A stretch of DNA of 7,650 nt. It comes from CAZTLI01 sp964614375. GTDB lineage: Bacteria > Chloroflexota > Anaerolineae > Aggregatilineales > Phototrophicaceae. The stretch covers positions 1 through 7,650 of the forward strand of contig CAZTLI010000262.1 of the NCBI GenBank assembly GCA_964614375.1, given 5' to 3'. A program made the translations under genes and the position numbers. This document shows positions 1 to 5,640 of the stretch, piece by piece; position 1 is the first letter of the stretch; every line of letters begins with the position of its first letter. Below the pieces are notes generated by a model. It was not told the origin of the DNA and did no database searches. It worked only from the letters and a program-made list of their open reading frames with translations.

Positions 1-908
1 TCCCGATGGCGACGACCAACCTCTTCTTTGACCCGGCCTTTAAAGATGGCGCATTCACGTCGAATGACCCTAAAGTTCGCGCCTATGCCCTGCAAAAGAC
101 CATGAACGCCATCGACCTCGGCGTGGAATGTGGCGCAGAAGTCTATGTCTTCTGGGGTGGACGCGAAGGCACAGAATCGGACAGCACTAAAAATCCGCTG
201 GATGCCACCAAACGCTTCCGCGAAGCCATCAATTTCCTGTGTGAATATGTGCGCGATAATGGCTATGACCTGAAATTCGCGCTCGAACCCAAACCCAACG
301 AACCACGCGGCGATATGTATCAACCGACTGTCGGGCACATGCTCGGTTTCATCGCCACGCTCGATTATCCCGATATGGTCGGCTTGAATCCCGAAGTGGC
401 GCACGAACACATGGCGGGACTCAATTTCCTGCACGCGGTTGCGGCGGCATGGGACGCGGGCAAACTGTTCCACATCGACCTCAACGACCAGCTCTTCGGG
501 CGCTACGACCAGGATTATCGCTTTGGCAGCGTGATGCTCAAGCAGGCGTTTTATCTGGTGAAATTCCTCGAAGATGTGGGTTATAGCGGCAGCCGTCACT
601 ATGACGCCCATGCCTTCCGCACAGACGATTATGCGGGTGTGAAAGCCTTCGCGCGCGGGTGTATGCGGACGTATCTGATTCTGAAAGAAAAGGCGCAGCA
701 GTTCAACCAGGACAAAGAAATTCAAGCCCTGCTGGCGGAAATCAATGCCGATGATGGCGCGCACGATTATCTATCCGGCGGTTACAGTGCCGCCAAAGCC
801 AATCGTCTCAAAGCCGAAGCGTTTGACCGCGTGGCATTGGGTCGGCGTGGTCTGCCCTATGAACAGCTCGACCAACTGACGATTGAACTGTTATTGGGCG
901 TGCGGTAG
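1..908 (+). CDS. xylA: Xylose isomerase (5' end outside the window)
   Basis: Cytoplasmic metal-dependent enzyme that interconverts D-xylose and D-xylulose (and D-glucose and D-fructose). The reading frame is open to the window edge: the codon before the first ATG (position 6) is Pro, and VPMATTNLF is internal to the family, so that ATG is not the start. About 300 residues are present and, by comparison with the roughly 388-residue Streptomyces enzyme, about 86 are missing, including the first catalytic His/Asp region. Numbered from the ATG at 6, the visible active-site residues are W50 (FWGGREG), E94 and K96 (EPKPNEPRGD), E130 and H133 (NPEVAHEHM), D158 (FHIDLN), D168 and D170 (YDQD) and D200 (RHYDAH). 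These are the two metal sites and the catalytic lysine, all intact. The C-terminus ends in the usual QL.IE.LLG.R. The stop is TAG at 906-908. It faces the minus-strand toxin remnant across 24 bp with no convincing terminator. Confidence 0.96.
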   Translation, partial: PMATTNLFFDPAFKDGAFTSNDPKVRAYALQKTMNAIDLGVECGAEVYVFWGGREGTESDSTKNPLDATKRFREAINFLCEYVRDNGYDLKFALEPKPNEPRGDMYQPTVGHMLGFIATLDYPDMVGLNPEVAHEHMAGLNFLHAVAAAWDAGKLFHIDLNDQLFGRYDQDYRFGSVMLKQAFYLVKFLEDVGYSGSRHYDAHAFRTDDYAGVKAFARGCMRTYLILKEKAQQFNQDKEIQALLAEINADDGAHDYLSGGYSAAKANRLKAEAFDRVALGRRGLPYEQLDQLTIELLLGVR

Positions 909-932
909 GGAAATAAGGCGAACCACTGAGGG

Positions 933-1127
933 TTAGCGGATAGGGATATAATGTACTTGATTCTCGAATTCTAGGGCTGTATAGACCTGTAGCATGATTT
1001 CGAGTTCATCAATTGCCAGCCCAATAGGTGTGTTACGGGCCACGATGATGACACCGGGCACAGGTAAGCGTTTGAGAAGGCCTTCAAGAATGCGTCGATC
1101 AAAGTTTTCATCTGTGGCAAAGCGCAT
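933..1127 (-). CDS. DUF5615 PIN-like toxin, internally deleted remnant
   Basis: Intact full-length relatives are about 115 residues; this frame encodes 64. The N-terminus (MRFATDENFDRRILEGLLKR) is the normal DUF5615 opening, with the acidic DEN motif. The C-terminal half (VPGVIIV, then PIGLAID, ending FENQVHYIPIR) is the normal family ending. Residue P22 is joined directly to V23 (junction near 1061/1062), so roughly 50 central residues are absent. From my memory of the family these include the VQD..G..GADD segment and the LLTHD motif carrying a further conserved acid. The frame is preserved and there is no internal stop. It starts 3 bp after the DUF433 stop; the ATG at 1127 is preferred over the TTG at 1130 because it gives the canonical MRF start. 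The pair resembles a type II toxin-antitoxin operon. Loss of the middle probably makes the product inactive (inference). A genuine miniature variant is the alternative. Confidence 0.75.
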   Translation of the reverse strand: MRFATDENFDRRILEGLLKRLPVPGVIIVARNTPIGLAIDELEIMLQVYTALEFENQVHYIPIR

Positions 1128-1130
1128 CAA

Positions 1131-1478
1131 TCAAGCCTCATCGCCTTTTCGTTTTTTTGCATCAAGTCGGGCGAGGAGTTCGGCCTTAGTCGGTGGTGGA
1201 CGGCGGGTTTCCCAGAATGTGCGATTGCGTTCACCCGCCTCATCGACCTGTCTTAAATACGCATCTACTGATTCCTGATTGGCGAGATAGTAGGCAATGA
1301 CGGCATGAATATCTGCCAGAGGAACAGTTGGGAAGCCTTCGTGAATGGATTCCGGCGTTTCGCCTTGCTGATAGGCGCTGAGGAGGGTATGCAGCGTGAC
1401 TCGTGTGCCGCTGACGCGAATATCACCCTGTTCATCCATTTTAAGCGGCAGAATGAGGGTTGGTGGTAGGTCGAGCAT
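1131..1478 (-). CDS. DUF433 family antitoxin-like protein
   Basis: The 115-residue product carries a DUF433 domain over about residues 11-78. Visible hallmarks are DIRVSGTRVTLHTLL (a small beta unit leading into a helix), then QQGETPESIHEGFPTVPLADIHAVIAYYLANQESVDAYL, a helix-turn-helix-like DNA-binding fold typical of the family. A charged tail follows (about 79-115, rich in Arg, Lys and Glu), of the kind that could bind a partner toxin. DUF433 genes are commonly found directly upstream of DUF5615 PIN-like genes and are treated as the antitoxin of the pair; the same order and 3-bp spacing are seen here. The protein looks complete while its toxin partner does not. A consensus -10 (TATAAT on the minus strand, 1517-1512) lies about 33 bp upstream. 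Self-repression through the divergent promoter region is plausible but not shown. No strong Shine-Dalgarno is visible. Confidence 0.85.
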   Translation of the reverse strand: MLDLPPTLILPLKMDEQGDIRVSGTRVTLHTLLSAYQQGETPESIHEGFPTVPLADIHAVIAYYLANQESVDAYLRQVDEAGERNRTFWETRRPPPTKAELLARLDAKKRKGDEA

Positions 1479-1511
1479 CGAGCATTCTCTGATTGTGTGT
1501 CGATACGGACG

Positions 1512-1519
1512 ATTATACT
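1512..1519. promoter_or_regulatory. Overlapping divergent -10 elements
   Basis: The 85-bp gap between the DUF433 gene and the 156-residue protein gene contains two opposite -10 boxes sharing four bases. They are TATAAT on the minus strand (1517-1512), a perfect match, and TATACT on the plus strand (1514-1519). A second TATACT follows at 1519-1524. Predicted leaders are about 27 nt (minus) and 38 nt (plus). No good -35 is present on the minus strand. On the plus strand only a weak TTGTGT (1493-1498, 15-bp spacing) is seen. A Shine-Dalgarno, AAGGTGAG (1547-1554), serves the plus-strand gene at 1564. Confidence 0.4.
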
Positions 1520-1563
1520 ATACTTGGTCAGGGAGTGTGGGTTAATAAGGTGAGACCATAACC

Positions 1564-2034
1564 ATGCCAGCGGATGACAAAGCCAGGTGGCGCGCAGTGT
1601 ATATGAAACTGAAATCGGCACAGGCTAGCGATGGCAAATTGCCACTGCTCACGCTGGATGAATTTTTTGATGGCAACGACGATGAGGGGTCGATTGGCTG
1701 CAATCTGATAGACCATCCCGGCATCGCGACCTTTTACCAGACTCTGCGCCAGATTGAAGCCCGCGCTGATGTGCAGTATGTGCGGGTGGCGATTAGCGAT
1801 TTGAACGAATATGAGACGCCGGAATTGACCGAAGAGATGGCGACGTGGCCTTTTAGCGATACGCTGTTCATCGCGACCAGCGCCCCGGCAGCGACCATCC
1901 GCCGACTGCTGCAACCGCTGCAACCCGACGAGGTGGGCGAACAGCTATCCATACATGCACCGATCAAAGATAGCTACACGGGTTATCCGGCGCTAGACAA
2001 AGACTGCGACCTAATTATAGCCTGGTGGGATTAA
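1564..2034 (+). CDS. Conserved-looking protein of unknown function
   Basis: I do not recognise a named domain in this 156-residue acidic protein. It has no signal peptide or membrane segment, so it is probably cytoplasmic. Visible stretches are LPLLTLDEFFDGNDDEGSIG (residues 26-45), a WPFSDTLFIATSA strand-rich segment (95-107), PLQPDEVGEQ (118-127) and a C-terminal IIAWWD. The alternation of strands and helices and the well-formed motifs look like a real small alpha/beta fold rather than a chance frame. Translation is supported by AAGGTGAG nine bases before the ATG. The stop lies 4 bp before xylB, so the two are almost certainly co-transcribed, probably from the divergent promoter at about 1514-1524. 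Its job in xylose use is not evident. An immunity-like or regulatory role is possible, but nothing in the sequence decides this. Confidence 0.8.
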   Translation: MPADDKARWRAVYMKLKSAQASDGKLPLLTLDEFFDGNDDEGSIGCNLIDHPGIATFYQTLRQIEARADVQYVRVAISDLNEYETPELTEEMATWPFSDTLFIATSAPAATIRRLLQPLQPDEVGEQLSIHAPIKDSYTGYPALDKDCDLIIAWWD

Positions 2035-2038
2035 AACG

Positions 2039-3529
2039 ATGTCTTACATACTCGGATTAGATATTAGCACGACGGGGGCGAAAGCCCTGATTATTGATGA
2101 GACGGGCGCGGTAGTGGCGTCACATACCACGCCGCAGCCCATCAGCAATCCCAAACCGCTGTGGAGCGAACAGAATCCGTCCGATTGGTGGGATGGCATT
2201 GCAGCCTCGATTCGCGCGGCAATTGCCGAAGCCCGAATCAGCGGCGACGCAATTCAGGCGGTGGGATTGACCGGACAGATGCACGGTCTGGTGCTGCTGG
2301 ATGCCGGCGGCGAGGTGCTGCGTCCGTCAATTTTGTGGAACGACCAGCGTACACAGGCCCAATGTGACTATATGACTGAGACCATCGGCGCGAAACGCTT
2401 GATTGAAATCACGGGCAATCGGGCGCTGACCGGATTCACCGCGCCGAAGATTTTGTGGGTACGCGATCATGAACCGGACGTGTTCAGTCGCGCGGCGCAT
2501 GTTTTGCTGCCGAAGGATTACATCCGCTATAAGCTGACAGGCGACTATCACACCGATCTGGCAGGCGCGGCGGGCACATCGCTGCTGCATGTCAAGGCGC
2601 GGGCGTGGTCGGAAGAAGTATTAGATGCGCTCGATATTCCGCTGGCGTGGATGCCCAAAGTTCACGAAGGCACAGAAGTGACAGGCGTCATCAGCAGTGA
2701 AGGCGCAGCGGCAACCGGACTCAAAGCCGGGACGCCAGTAGTCGGTGGCGGTGGCGATCAAGCGGCGGGCGCAGTCGGCGTGGGCGCGGTTGAACCGCAC
2801 ATCATCATGCTGTCGTTGGGCACGTCAGGCGTGGTTTTTGCGCCATTAGCCAGCTATGCCTATGAACCCGAAGGCCGTTTACACGCTTTTTGCCATGCTG
2901 TGCCGGGGATGTGGCACTTCATGGGCGTGATGTTGAGCGCGGCGGGCAGCCTGCAATGGTATCGTGATACGCTTGCAGCAGATATGGACTTCGATGCGCT
3001 GCTGAACGAAGCGGCGGACATCCCCCCCGGCAGCGAAGGGCTGCTGTTCATGCCCTATCTCACAGGTGAACGGACTCCGCATCCCGACCCATTGGCGCGG
3101 GGCGCATTTATTGGCCTGACGACGCGGCACACACGCGGTCATCTGACGCGGGCGGTGCTCGAAGGCGTGGCATTTGGCCTGAAAGATTCGTTCACTCTGG
3201 TCGCACAGGCGGGCTTACCGGACACTATCGAAGTCCGCGCGATTGGCGGCGGCACAAAAAGTCCGGTCTGGCGGCAGATTCTGGCGGATGTGCTGGGCAC
3301 GACGCTGGTCAGTGTCAATACGACGGAGGGCGCGGCCTATGGCGCAGCCCTGCTAGGGGCCGTCGGCGCTGGCGTGTTCGCGGATGTGCAGACGGCCTGT
3401 TCGCACGCCATCACCACCAGCGATGCCACCCAACCCGGCGACAATGCCGCACACTACGACAGCCTGTATCCAACCTATCAATCGCTCTATCCAACGCTAA
3501 AAGACACGTTTGCAAAGCTGGCGGATTAA
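2039..3529 (+). CDS. xylB: Xylulokinase (FGGY carbohydrate kinase)
   Basis: Phosphorylates D-xylulose with ATP to D-xylulose 5-phosphate, the step after XylA. The 496-residue length is normal for the family. The N-terminal FGGY domain begins with the phosphate-binding LGLDISTTGAKALIID (5-20, D8). It continues with the sugar-binding LTGQMHG (77-83) and WNDQR (100-104). The catalytic aspartate is D240 in GGGGDQAAGAVGVG. The C-terminal domain has SLGTSG (259-264), PYLTGERTP (339-347), the FGGY signature region IGGGTKSPVWRQILADVLG (402-420) and EGAAYGAALLGAVGAG (430-445). All motifs are intact. The DISTT variant of the usual DLGTS loop occurs in other xylulokinases. It starts 4 bp after the upstream gene with a modest GGTGGGA site at 2024-2030, which suggests translational coupling. 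Another pentulose kinase is possible, but the nearby xylA and the QMHG motif favour XylB. Confidence 0.95.
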   Translation: MSYILGLDISTTGAKALIIDETGAVVASHTTPQPISNPKPLWSEQNPSDWWDGIAASIRAAIAEARISGDAIQAVGLTGQMHGLVLLDAGGEVLRPSILWNDQRTQAQCDYMTETIGAKRLIEITGNRALTGFTAPKILWVRDHEPDVFSRAAHVLLPKDYIRYKLTGDYHTDLAGAAGTSLLHVKARAWSEEVLDALDIPLAWMPKVHEGTEVTGVISSEGAAATGLKAGTPVVGGGGDQAAGAVGVGAVEPHIIMLSLGTSGVVFAPLASYAYEPEGRLHAFCHAVPGMWHFMGVMLSAAGSLQWYRDTLAADMDFDALLNEAADIPPGSEGLLFMPYLTGERTPHPDPLARGAFIGLTTRHTRGHLTRAVLEGVAFGLKDSFTLVAQAGLPDTIEVRAIGGGTKSPVWRQILADVLGTTLVSVNTTEGAAYGAALLGAVGAGVFADVQTACSHAITTSDATQPGDNAAHYDSLYPTYQSLYPTLKDTFAKLAD

Positions 3530-3599
3530 CCGAAAGAGATGAATCGCAGAAAACACAGCGCGGTTAGGGCAATATAAGCCATCACATCAGTCTCAATGT

Positions 3600-3621
3600 G
3601 GATGAGCACACCGGCTCATCC
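3600..3621. terminator. Stem-loop between convergent genes
   Basis: A perfect 8-bp inverted repeat, GGATGAGC and GCTCATCC, encloses a 6-nt loop (ACACCG). It lies 70 bp after the xylB stop and 25 bp after the end of the lactonase gene, so it could serve both converging transcripts. Neither side has a T-tract, so intrinsic termination would be weak. It may instead stop RNA decay, or act with Rho. The rest of the 117-bp gap has no gene that I can see. Confidence 0.4.
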
Positions 3622-3646
3622 CTATATGACAGCGGGCACTATGAAA

Positions 3647-4516
3647 TCATCCGGCGAATTTTGGCGTGGGCAAGCCGATCACGCCCGGCTTGATTGAAAA
3701 CAGACTGCCCGAAAGCGGATATTTTTCAATAGCTGAGTCGCGCATATTGTGGCGGGCGGTGGTGATATAGAGCGTGTCGAGATTTGCGCCGCCGAAGGTG
3801 CAGCTCGTGACATTGGGCACGGGCATGGGGATGACCTGCAATACGTCGCCATCGGGCGAGAAGCGCGTGATACGCGACCCGGCAAAATGCCCCACCCAGA
3901 CGCAATTTTCACTATCCGTCGTCATGCCATCGGGATAACCTTCGTCGTCGTTGAATTGGATAAAGACGCGCTTGTTGCCGATGTCGCCGTTGGCGTCCAT
4001 ATCAAAGGCGTAGATGCTGCGTTGGGGTGAATCGGTATGGTAGAGCGTTTTGCCATCGACGCTGAAGGTGGGGCCGTTGCAGATGAAATAGTCGTCATCG
4101 GCTTTGATGAGGGATAAATCACGATTCAGGCGATAGAGCGCGCCGCCTTGCACCGTTTCGCTGTTGTCCATTGTGCCCGCCCAATACCGCCCCGCACCAT
4201 CGACCTTGCCATCGTTGAAACGGTTGTTGGGCACATCGGCCTCCGGGAGGGTGATCGGGTCGATTGTGCCTGTATCCAGGTCGATAAACGCGAAGCCGTC
4301 TTTAATCGTGCAGACAAAACCGCCGCGTTGACGTTCCGCCAGACTGGTAACCTGCTGCGCGAATGTCCATGTTTGGCGTGTGCCATCGGTGATGGTGTAA
4401 CGATGGACGTGCCGCTGCACAATATCGACCCAGTAGACGGCATTTTCCCGCGCGACCCACAACGGCCCTTCGCCCAATGCCGCCGGAATTTCCCATTCGC
4501 ATTTCACATCTGCCAT
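3647..4516 (-). CDS. SMP-30/gluconolactonase family sugar lactonase
   Basis: A six-bladed beta-propeller hydrolase that opens aldonolactones (for example xylono-, arabino- or gluconolactone) to the sugar acids. Numbered from a GTG at 4522, the metal-binding and active-site residues of the regucalcin family are E18 (ALGEGPLW), R101, N103 and D104 (RFNDGKVD), N149 (ICNGPTFS) and D198 (YPDGM). The blade sequences RYWAGTMD (112-119) and VWVGHFAGSRITRF are typical, as is the GLPTPKFAG ending. All expected ligands are present and the length, about 289 residues, is normal. I chose the ATG at 4516 rather than the GTG at 4522 because GGAG at 4530-4527 is 10 nt from the former and only 4 from the latter. 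There is no signal peptide, so it is cytoplasmic. It follows the FAH-family gene by about 53 bp on the same strand, probably in one transcript. The exact lactone cannot be read from sequence; a pentonolactone is inferred from context. Confidence 0.9.
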   Translation of the reverse strand: MADVKCEWEIPAALGEGPLWVARENAVYWVDIVQRHVHRYTITDGTRQTWTFAQQVTSLAERQRGGFVCTIKDGFAFIDLDTGTIDPITLPEADVPNNRFNDGKVDGAGRYWAGTMDNSETVQGGALYRLNRDLSLIKADDDYFICNGPTFSVDGKTLYHTDSPQRSIYAFDMDANGDIGNKRVFIQFNDDEGYPDGMTTDSENCVWVGHFAGSRITRFSPDGDVLQVIPMPVPNVTSCTFGGANLDTLYITTARHNMRDSAIEKYPLSGSLFSIKPGVIGLPTPKFAG

Positions 4517-4526
4517 AAGCACCTAT

Positions 4527-4530
4527 CTCC
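4527..4530 (-). promoter_or_regulatory. Shine-Dalgarno deciding the lactonase start
   Basis: On the minus strand GGAG (4530-4527) precedes a GTG at 4522 by 4 nt and an in-frame ATG at 4516 by 10 nt. The ATG is therefore the likelier start, removing two residues from the longest reading. Confidence 0.45.
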
Positions 4531-4569
4531 GCGTGTCAACCCGTCAAGCCAGTTCACATTCTACCAGCA

Positions 4570-5454
4570 CTAGGCAGTCGCCCCCACCACCTGCACCGTA
4601 TTCACCAGTTCGCCAATTTCGGCAATGCCAATGCGGACGACATCCCCGGCTTGCAGCGTGAAATCATCCGGCGGGACGATGCCTGTGCCGGTCATGAGCA
4701 GCGCGCCATACGGGAAGGCCTTACAGCGCGTCAGAAAATCGACCAGTTCGGGCAGGGTGCGATTGAGGCGGCTGGTCGATGTTGACCCGGAAAAGGCCAC
4801 GTCCGCGCGTCGTTCAATCTCGATGTGAATCTCGACATCAGGCCAGCCAGTGGCGTTCGGTTGCAGCCAGATACGCGGCCCCAGCGCACACGACGACTCA
4901 TAGACTTTGGCCTGTGGCAGATACAGCGGATTCTCGCCTTCAATGTCGCGCGAACTCATGTCGTTGCCAATCGTGAAGCCGACGACCTCTTTATGCGCGT
5001 TGATGACAACGGTTAGTTCTGGTTCGGGCACAGACCATGTGGCATCGTTCCGAATACCGACGCTATCCCGGTTGCTGACGACTTCATAGCCAATCGCCTT
5101 CAAGAACAGTTCAGGACGTTCGGCGGCATAGACACGGGTATAAATCGTGCTGTTGTCGGATTCGCGTTCGCGGGCTTCTTCGCTGGTTTTATAGGTGACG
5201 CCCGCCGCCCATATCGGTTGACGGTCTAATAAGCGGTTGAGCGATGTAATCGTATTAAAAGGCAGGGGTTCGGTGACTGCCGAGTCTAATTTTGCAATCA
5301 AATCAGCGGCGGCCACATTCGCCATCAACCACTCAAACGAGGGAATGTCATGTTCATCGAGCGCGTACAGGGTGTCGTGTTTGAGGTAGGCCGGTTTGAC
5401 TATATCGTGACTGCGATACCCGGTGATATAAAGCAGGTCGGTCATGGTCATCAT
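4570..5454 (-). CDS. FAH-superfamily protein, probable 2-keto-3-deoxy-pentonate dehydratase
   Basis: Fumarylacetoacetate-hydrolase fold of 294 residues. The acidic metal triad is visible: E144 and E146 in VPEPEL, and D165 in TIGNDMSSRD. It is followed by IEGENPLYLPQAKVYESSCALGP (171-193, with K183) and MTGTGIVPPDDFTLQAGD (254-271). The N-terminal part has AAGVTYKTSEEARERE (83-98) and YAAERPELFLKA (109-120). These resemble the group containing D-2-keto-3-deoxyarabinonate/xylonate dehydratases of the Weimberg route, which convert 2-keto-3-deoxy-pentonate to 2-oxoglutarate semialdehyde. That subgroup call rests on remembered family features. The adjacent sugar lactonase supports a sugar-acid role. 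Alternatives are a diketo-deoxy-sugar-acid hydrolase or another FAH enzyme. ATG codons at 5454, 5451 and 5445 compete. AAGGAA (5460-5455) abuts the first, so 5451 or 5445 may be the real start. Confidence 0.88.
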   Translation of the reverse strand: MMTMTDLLYITGYRSHDIVKPAYLKHDTLYALDEHDIPSFEWLMANVAAADLIAKLDSAVTEPLPFNTITSLNRLLDRQPIWAAGVTYKTSEEARERESDNSTIYTRVYAAERPELFLKAIGYEVVSNRDSVGIRNDATWSVPEPELTVVINAHKEVVGFTIGNDMSSRDIEGENPLYLPQAKVYESSCALGPRIWLQPNATGWPDVEIHIEIERRADVAFSGSTSTSRLNRTLPELVDFLTRCKAFPYGALLMTGTGIVPPDDFTLQAGDVVRIGIAEIGELVNTVQVVGATA

Positions 5455-5469
5455 TTCCTTTTTTGGCGA

Positions 5470-5489
5470 ATCATGTTTCTGTCATGATA
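5470..5489 (-). promoter_or_regulatory. Possible promoter -10 and operator before the FAH-family gene
   Basis: An inverted repeat ATCATG-N7-CATGAT spans 5470-5488, 15 to 34 bp before the FAH-family start. It overlaps TATCAT on the minus strand (5489-5484), a 5 of 6 match to a -10 box. The best -35 at 17-bp spacing is only CTGGAA (5512-5507). The layout fits a repressor site over a promoter, but six-base arms can occur by chance. Confidence 0.3.
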
Positions 5490-5573
5490 GACCGGATTGT
5501 GCCATGTTCCAGCAGTCGCGTCCAGACAGCGTGTGGGTCAGTTCAGAGACAGTCGTTGGAATACAATGGAACA

Positions 5574-5620
5574 CCCGGCTATAGCAACGTCATCGTGTGG
5601 ATGATGTCGCCATAACCGGG
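5574..5620 (-). other. Long stem-loop downstream of the oxidoreductase gamma gene
   Basis: A 47-base hairpin has two 21-base arms and a 5-nt loop (5595-5599). It begins 20 nt after the gamma subunit stop. As minus-strand RNA, 17 positions are Watson-Crick pairs and three are G-U wobbles (5586/5608, 5583/5611, 5579/5615). Only 5589/5605 is a mismatch. Read on the plus strand, the three wobbles become A-C mismatches. The asymmetry supports a structured RNA made from the minus strand. The sequence after it is only mildly T-rich, so it is not a textbook intrinsic terminator. It may protect the upstream mRNA end or attenuate read-through into the FAH-family and lactonase genes. Confidence 0.5.
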
Positions 5621-5640
5621 CAGGAAGCATCGCGGACTCT

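Noticed and set aside
6..908. ATG at position 6 as a true start of a short xylose isomerase
   Set aside because: The frame continues upstream to the window edge, and MATTNLF is an internal conserved motif (about residue 88 of the Streptomyces enzyme).
917..938. Possible terminator hairpin after xylA (AACC/GGTT with outer CG pairs)
   Set aside because: Only four continuous pairs, an internal mismatch, no T-tract, and it overlaps the toxin stop codon.
947..952. TATAAT on the plus strand
   Set aside because: Lies inside the minus-strand toxin coding region with no -35 and no downstream plus-strand gene close by.
994..1278. A 94-codon plus-strand open frame across the toxin/antitoxin pair
   Set aside because: Ser/Arg-rich shadow of the two minus-strand genes, with no family resemblance and no ribosome site.
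3642..4673. The 15-mer TGAAATCATCCGGCG occurs at 3642-3656 and 4659-4673
   Set aside because: One copy is the end of the lactonase gene and its stop, the other codes for PPDDF in the FAH gene. Flanks differ, and a chance match of this size is believable given similar codon use.
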